DNA of 64,000 bases, taken from assembly GCF_947242115.1 (NCBI RefSeq), contig NC_074726.1, forward strand, positions 4,172,451 to 4,236,450, given 5' to 3'. Every line of letters begins with the position of its first letter. Positions within the stretch are counted from its first letter, which is position 1. The notes under the pieces were generated by a model, which had not been told where the DNA came from, ran no database searches, and was given only the letters and a program-made list of their open reading frames with translations. This DNA is from Biomphalaria glabrata. Its lineage: Eukaryota > Mollusca > Gastropoda > Planorbidae. The position numbers were made by a program, and so were the translations under genes. This document shows, one piece after another, positions 58,916 through 64,000 of the stretch.

Positions 58916-59470
58916 CTAACAAAGGCTAAACTCTGGGCAAGCAGCTGCCAGAGCATTCACAACACTCTGCAATCCTTCTTGTGAATGAGATATGAGAGCC
59001 GCATCGTCGGCGAACAGCAGTTCCCTAATCAAAATACGCCGTCTCTTCGTTTTGGCTTTAAGGCGTGCCAGGTTAAATAGCTTTCCATCCGATCTACTGT
59101 GGATATATACTCCATCTTCCAGGGATTTAAAAGCACTGGTGAGATCAACTGAAAAGAAGATGCCGAATAGTGTTGGAACTAGAACACATTCTTGTTTTAC
59201 TCCGCTCTTGATGGAGAATGGCCCAGAGGCGGAGCTGTCAAACTGTACGGTGCCCTGCATATTTTCATGAAAAGCTGACACTAGTTTCCGTAGCTTGTTT
59301 GGACAGCCAATTCTCTCTAATACGACAAACAGGGGCGGATCTGCTGACAAGTCAATAAAAGCAATATAGAGTGACTGATTTTGTTCTCTGCTTTTCTTCT
59401 GTAGTTGCCGCAGGGAGAAAATCATATCTGCGACTCTGGGTAAATTCGTTTTTTGTATTTTTTCGTTGAT
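58916..59470 (-). mobile_element. LINE RT palm fragment
   Basis: Minus frame DMIFSLRQLQKKSREQNQSL YIAFIDLSAD, SGVKQECVLVPTLFGIFFSV and LLFADDAALISHSQEGLQS. FADD is the catalytic box. The usual KAFD stretch after IDL is missing (small deletion). Truncated on both sides. Confidence 0.85.
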
Positions 59471-59659
59471 GTGGCCCGCGAAACGAGTGTCAGAAAATAA
59501 AATGGCCAGCAGATTGATTTAGGGTATGCATTAGAAGTCTCAACTTAAATAGATACATGAATGGCATTAAATGAAAGTTTAATTAAACTCATTGTTTCTT
59601 GTTTTAGAGACAAGTTTCTGAAGTTCAAGTTCTAAACCGTATACATTGACATTGCAATC

Positions 59660-60427
59660 ATGAAGACCTTACTTCTTGTTGGTAGAGGAGGCAATGGAAA
59701 ACGAACCAGTGCAGATTCCATCAACATACCTCAAATAAACTTGGATAATCTCCTATTTTTACCTGTAGTCTGCTCCGGTGTAGGGGACATAGGCGAAGAT
59801 CTGGAAGCACCTATCGAATCTGTCGTGGAAAATGTCAGAAAGGAAATAGAAAAATATGAAGGAGACGGAGGCTTTGATGCCATCTGCCTCGTTCTAAAAT
59901 ACGGGGTCAGATTCACCCAACAGGAGAAGGACGCTGTGGAGGTGGTCAGGTCGATGTTTGGCGAAAACGTGTTACGTGATCACGGAATAATAATTATGAC
60001 CTACGGAGATCTCTTCGAGGTGGACAATGAGAACAACAAAAGGACCTTTAGAGACTGGTGCATGGAACAAATGGGGGCCATGCAAACACTGCTTAATGAA
60101 GTGGAGTATAGAATAGTTTTGTTTGATAACAAGACCGACAACCCAGTGAAAAGAGAAAGCCAGCTAAATGATCTCCAAAGGTGTTTGAGTCTTTTGAACA
60201 GAAAGTACCGACTAGAAGATTTTAATAAAGCAGAGATAAAGAGAACACATTTGGTAGTGATACATGTCCATCAACGTGGCTGTAATGATGAGCGTGAACC
60301 GTTAATTGATAGGCGCGCAACAATACGTCCTTTGAGATGTTATTCTAGGATAGAGAAATGCCTAACGATATCTCTTGGTCTAGTGATAGTTGGTGTAATC
60401 ATTTATCTAATTATTAGGAACGCTTGA
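59660..60427 (+). CDS. AIG1/GIMAP-like GTPase 4, tail-anchored, P-loop Lys kept
   Basis: 255 aa, one exon, starting MKTLLLVGRGGNG. An acceptor (TTTCTTGTTTTAG) lies just upstream. The P-loop reads GRGGNGKRTS: Lys14 is present but Arg15 replaces the Ser/Thr that binds magnesium. G3 reads VCSGVGDIG with no Asp at the usual place. The conserved box LKYGVRFTQQEKDAVEVV is at about 79-96, G4-like TYGDLF at 114-119, G5-like VLFDNKT follows. Residues 235-252 form the C-terminal membrane segment, followed by only R-N-A. It is the least altered of the four at the P-loop. AATAAA at about 60465 is a candidate poly(A) signal 38 nt after the stop. Confidence 0.9.
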   Translation: MKTLLLVGRGGNGKRTSADSINIPQINLDNLLFLPVVCSGVGDIGEDLEAPIESVVENVRKEIEKYEGDGGFDAICLVLKYGVRFTQQEKDAVEVVRSMFGENVLRDHGIIIMTYGDLFEVDNENNKRTFRDWCMEQMGAMQTLLNEVEYRIVLFDNKTDNPVKRESQLNDLQRCLSLLNRKYRLEDFNKAEIKRTHLVVIHVHQRGCNDEREPLIDRRATIRPLRCYSRIEKCLTISLGLVIVGVIIYLIIRNA

Positions 60428-60660
60428 TAAGGAATTTTTTACTATTATTAATGCTAGTCATTTTAATAAAATTTATTTATATTGTTTCCATTCTAGTCCA
60501 TGCCTTTGTTTCCAGAAAAGTGTCAAGTCATACTTAATAAAGTATTTAATTAAAGTAGAGTCACTTGACAAGCACTTTCATAAACACGTAAAGGTCTTAG
60601 ATTGTAACATGGCATATTCCCAACTGTCTAAATAAAGTCTACGTAAATCCAGTTGAGACC

Positions 60661-60801
60661 AGGGCCGGCCTCAAGCATAGGTAAACTAGGCAGGCACCTA
60701 GGGCATACACTTGGTAGGGGTCTTCTATATCTCTGGGGTACCGCATAAATTTGACAAAAAATAACTTAAATCAGATCTCTAATCATCCAAGGCCGGCTCT
60801 G
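60661..60801. mobile_element. Short hAT-like MITE with 8-bp target duplication
   Basis: AGGGCCGGCCTC at the left and GGCCGGCTCTG at the right. TTGAGACC occurs at 60653-60660 and 60802-60809. Confidence 0.75.
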
Positions 60802-61199
60802 TTGAGACCTGCATATTTATCCACATCTGATAAAGACAAATGCTGTGTCCACAGGGCTCTATTTTGGTCTGTGCACCTTGGCGGATTTACCCAGACTGTT
60901 TAAACTACATAAGGACGGATCTACATTCTATGTGTAGACCTAAGAAATTTGAATATTGTTTAATTTTAAATATGATATTTTAATTCTTCATTTTCTTTAA
61001 AAATAAACGTATTGAAATGGTTACTTTTACATATTTATAAGCCTACTTTAATTCTGCAACTATCAGTAGAATCGGATACACTAGCTACTAAAACTTCAGA
61101 CCATGAAAAAAAAATACACACATCTGGGGTAAAAAACATGACATGTAAAGCGCTGCTAATATTTTTTAAGGCCTTCTGGAATTACGAACTGTAGAGGTT

Positions 61200-61308
61200 T
61201 TAAGATAATCTCCAATAGGACGACGGGGGATGGCAGCGGTCTGGGTATGAACCCGGGACCAACGAGACGACCAAACGACAGTTAAGCGCGCATACAGCAC
61301 GACCAGGC
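61200..61308 (-). repeat. SINE A, head part
   Basis: Inverse of CTGCCTGGTCGTGCTGTATG, CGCGCTTAACTGTCGTTTGG, GGTCCCGGGTTCATACC. It stops at the start of the minisatellite. Confidence 0.7.
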
Positions 61309-61630
61309 AGATGTCAAGAAAGGTAACCCTGAGACTCATGGATCAAATTAGATGTCAAGAAAGGTAACTCTGAGACTCAAATTAGATGTCAAGAAAGGTA
61401 ACTCTGAGACTCAAATTAGATGTCAAGAAAGGTAACTCTGAGACTCAAATTAGATGTCAAGAAAGGTAACTCTAAGACTCAAATTAGATGTCAAGAAAGG
61501 TAACTCTGAGACTCAAATTAGATGTCAAGAAAGGTAACTCTGAGACTCAAATTAGATGTCAAGAAAGGTAACTCTAAGACTCAAATTAGATGTCAAGAAA
61601 GGTAACTGTGAGACTTATGGATCAAGCTGT
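61309..61630. repeat. 34-bp minisatellite, 9 units
   Basis: GATGTCAAGAAAGGTAAC starts at 61310, 61351, 61385, 61419, 61453, 61487, 61521, 61555 and 61589. The first and last units alone keep ATGGATCAA, so the inner units arose by amplification with loss of 7 bp. Confidence 0.95.
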
Positions 61631-62019
61631 GACTGTATCTACATGTTTCTCAAGATGTCAGAGAAAACTTCAGATTTTAGTTAAAGTAAGATTTAAAAAC
61701 ACACTTATACTATTAACATTGATGCTAAAAATGTGTAATTTTAGTTACAAGACACTATATACCACAAAATTGATTTAGTTTTATCACCATTTGATGACAT
61801 ACTTTAACAGGCATATATTAATGAAGCACAGAGAGTGATAAGAAAAGAGACTCATTACATTCAAGAAAAAAACAAACCAGCAGGCATGTCGGGATTGCTC
61901 AAAAGCTCATATAATATCCCCAATAGTCTAACAACGTACAAGACAAGATGTGATAAAATTTTATCGGATTAGAAATGTTAAAAATCTACTTAAAAGCCGT
62001 TTAATGAGAGAGCAAGATA

Positions 62020-62085
62020 GATACGAGAGAGAGAGAGAGAAAGCAAGAGAGAGAGAAAAACGGAGAGGGAGAGAGAAAGAGCGTT
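62020..62085. repeat. GA-rich simple repeat
   Basis: Imperfect (GA)n with AAAG and GGGA interruptions. Confidence 0.85.
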
Positions 62086-62574
62086 AACTTTCAAACGTTA
62101 GCATGTTTTGGGGTAAATGAAAACACAAATGCAAATGATTTAACTCTCCCTTCCATTTACGCATAACGCATTCCTGTCAAGTCTTATTCTTTAAAATTAT
62201 TGCGCATTGACCAAAAAAAAAAGTGTATAAATAGACGTTATGACGATTGCACAAGATGGCAACAGGAAGACAATGTGTCGTCTGCTACTTCATATACAAA
62301 ATTGCCAAGTCACTTTTGTGTAACCGCAGTTGTCGAAAGGAAAACTATTTAAAAAAATAAAATTGTAAAGCCCTTATTGATTTTCTCAACCAGCTTTACA
62401 ATAAACTTAGAAAAGTTAGATCGTAGAAAATCTAGATCATAGAAAAGTTAAAATGCGGTCCTCTTAACACAGGGTCGGAGTCAAAGCTTAAGAAACGGGG
62501 AGTCGTACTCACCCCATTATAAGCATATACTTATGTATCAACCTAAGAAAAAGGGTCTCCCCTTCACAATCTAC

Positions 62575-63045
62575 TATCTCTTAGTCTGTAGGTCAGTTGG
62601 ACAACAAACATGATCTGTTGAGCTAAGACTGTTTTTCTCCATGTTTTTGTCTTTAGCCTCAAATAGAATCTCTTTCGATGATAGGTCCATACATCGTTTT
62701 CTCTGTCTGCCTCTTTTTATTTTCCCAGATACTGTTCCCAGCAGGAAGGTTGCCTAGGATCCTTCTATAGTATCTTGATTCCAAGGCTACAATCCTCCTG
62801 ATAAGAATAAGAATTGATAAGAATACATAAACGAAAGTATTCTGATACTGTTCCCAGCAGGAAGGATACCTAGGATCCTTCTATAGTATCTTGATTCCAA
62901 GGCTACAATCCTCCTGATAAGAATAAGAATTGACAATAATACATAAACGAAAGTATTCTGATACTGTTCCCAGCAGGAAGGATACCTAGGATCCTTCTAA
63001 AGTATCTAGATTCCAAGGCTTCAATCCTCCTCTCCAATTCGGCAG
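62575..63045 (-). mobile_element. LINE 3' end with internal 116-bp tandem repeat
   Basis: Inverse of the ORF2 end type seen at 31640 (TCTCTTTCGATGATAGGTCC, GATACTGTTCCCAGCAGGAA). The stretch from GATACTGTTCCCAGC repeats at 62728, 62844 and 62960, period exactly 116; the third unit is cut after about 70 bp. Confidence 0.75.
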
Positions 63046-63096
63046 CTTGCGTCCAAGATTAGCAAGCAGTCAAGAAGTGCATCATTCCAAGACCAA

Positions 63097-63264
63097 TTGT
63101 TATAGAAGGCCTGAACACTGACATGCAACGTCACAACCTGTAGGCAGTTTAGACCAATAGCTCGTTGCCACATCGCAGTTCTGTATCAGGTAGCAACGAG
63201 CTATTGGTCGAAACTGCCCACAGGCTGTGACGTTGCAGGTCAGTGTTCAGGCCTTCTATAACAA
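63097..63264. repeat. Large hairpin: 72-bp inverted arms, 24-bp loop
   Basis: Arm 63097-63168 starts TTGTTATAGAAGGCCTGAAC; arm 63193-63264 is its inverse with about five differences. No other copy was seen, so it may be a foldback MITE. Confidence 0.85.
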
Positions 63265-63434
63265 ATAGTTTCCATCAGTCTGACTTTACTGCCGAGGGCA
63301 ATGCCTTTATTTTTCCAGATTTTCTTCAGCTACGTAAGTGCTTCTGTGGAATGTGTATTACTAGTCTGTAGTTCGGGTTTCTTCGTCTGAAAAGGTCTAG
63401 TGTTGTATCTAAATGGATTAGTAAAGTAAAAAAA

Positions 63435-63690
63435 ATAATGTTCCCCTTTCAGACCTTGCGATCTATAGGGGCAGATGATGTAAAGTTCATCTGTTTCTGT
63501 GACCCACGACTAACGAGGGTGTCATGTGGCCAGCACAACGACCAACCATCTTTACTTTTCCTCCACTAATGTCTGGTACCCATTAGAGCTGGGTGGACTC
63601 AGAGGCGCCCAAATATCCCGAGATTAAAAATTCCAGTCTTCATCATGATTCGAACCCGGGACCCATACTTTGGAAGCCACCGCGAATCGA
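63435..63690 (-). repeat. SINE B, near-full copy
   Basis: Inverse of TGGCTTCCAAAGTATGGGTC, CGGGTTCGAATCATGATGAA, TAATGGGTACCAGACATT-type body, GTTGTGCTGGCCACATGACA and CGCAAGGTCTGAAAGGGGAA. Confidence 0.8.
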
Positions 63691-64000
63691 CTAAATTGGA
63701 TTATGGTCCTTAAATTTCTTACAGCTTTTAAAGTAGATCCCGATGTCTACCAGTTTTACGAAGATGATGTGTGGTCAGATATAAGAACGTGATTTGAGAG
63801 CGCGAGTAAACGTCTCAGTCTTTCTATACGACATCCCAGAACTGGAAGCTATTGCCTTTTTCAAAAAGAGCTACAGAACGCTCTGTCCACTATGATCTGT
63901 GGACCAATGGTGGAAGGGGGAGATGGTTTCCATTCTTCGCTCAGCCAACACAACACAGCTCCAGTTTGGATTCAAACTCGATCCTCCTCGCCAAGTAGTC
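63691..64000. other. Unassigned sequence at the window end
   Basis: GC is slightly higher than around it. No recognisable frame or repeat partner. Confidence 0.4.

Noticed and set aside
61309-61630. CRISPR array
   Set aside because: Units are contiguous without unique spacers; it is a minisatellite in a eukaryotic genome.

Overview
The window is animal nuclear DNA, AT-rich and intron-rich, packed with decayed transposons. Three things point to a heterobranch, probably freshwater, gastropod: a tandem set of AIG1/GIMAP-type GTPase genes (a family known to be expanded in molluscs), very many tRNA-derived SINEs, and hAT elements whose ends closely resemble the SPIN family, which has been reported from a pond snail. 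This is an inference; nothing here names the species.

Two host loci stand out. (1) About 17.0-32.3 kb, plus strand: a 13-exon gene that reads in phase from start to stop as a predicted 533-residue protein. An intact MEKK2/3-like Ser/Thr kinase domain is joined through a 13-nt microexon to a complete Ras/Rab-like small GTPase domain. The GTPase carries Val and Leu at the positions equivalent to Ras Gly12 and Gln61, so it may be held in the GTP state. This is the best candidate for an undescribed system. (2) About 38.8-60.4 kb, plus strand: four AIG1/GIMAP-like genes, each one coding exon behind a consensus splice acceptor, each ending in a membrane anchor and each with an altered P-loop. The second carries one in-frame stop.

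The rest is mobile-element debris. 0-1 kb: 3' part of a non-LTR reverse transcriptase (minus). 2-5.7 kb: a mosaic of low-complexity repeats, MULE-like, gag-like, LINE-tail and pogo/Tigger-like fragments. 6.4-7.1 kb: a three-unit degenerate tandem repeat. 8.8-10.3 kb: a Merlin (ISXO2-type) transposase that runs on in frame into an OTU cysteine-protease-like domain. 10.36-14.74 kb: a TTAA-flanked 4.3-kb non-coding element nested in a small TTAA MITE and holding a further hAT-like element. The kinase-GTPase introns hold LINEs, two SINE families and MITEs. 33-38.8 kb and the spaces between the GIMAP genes hold LINE 3' ends, SINEs, SPIN-like elements, several minisatellites and a TTAACTCTTTCTCTCC MITE family. 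61-64 kb holds a 34-bp minisatellite, a 116-bp tandem repeat within a LINE end and a 72-bp-arm hairpin.

Functional links between the two host loci cannot be read from the sequence. Both encode nucleotide-binding signalling-type proteins.
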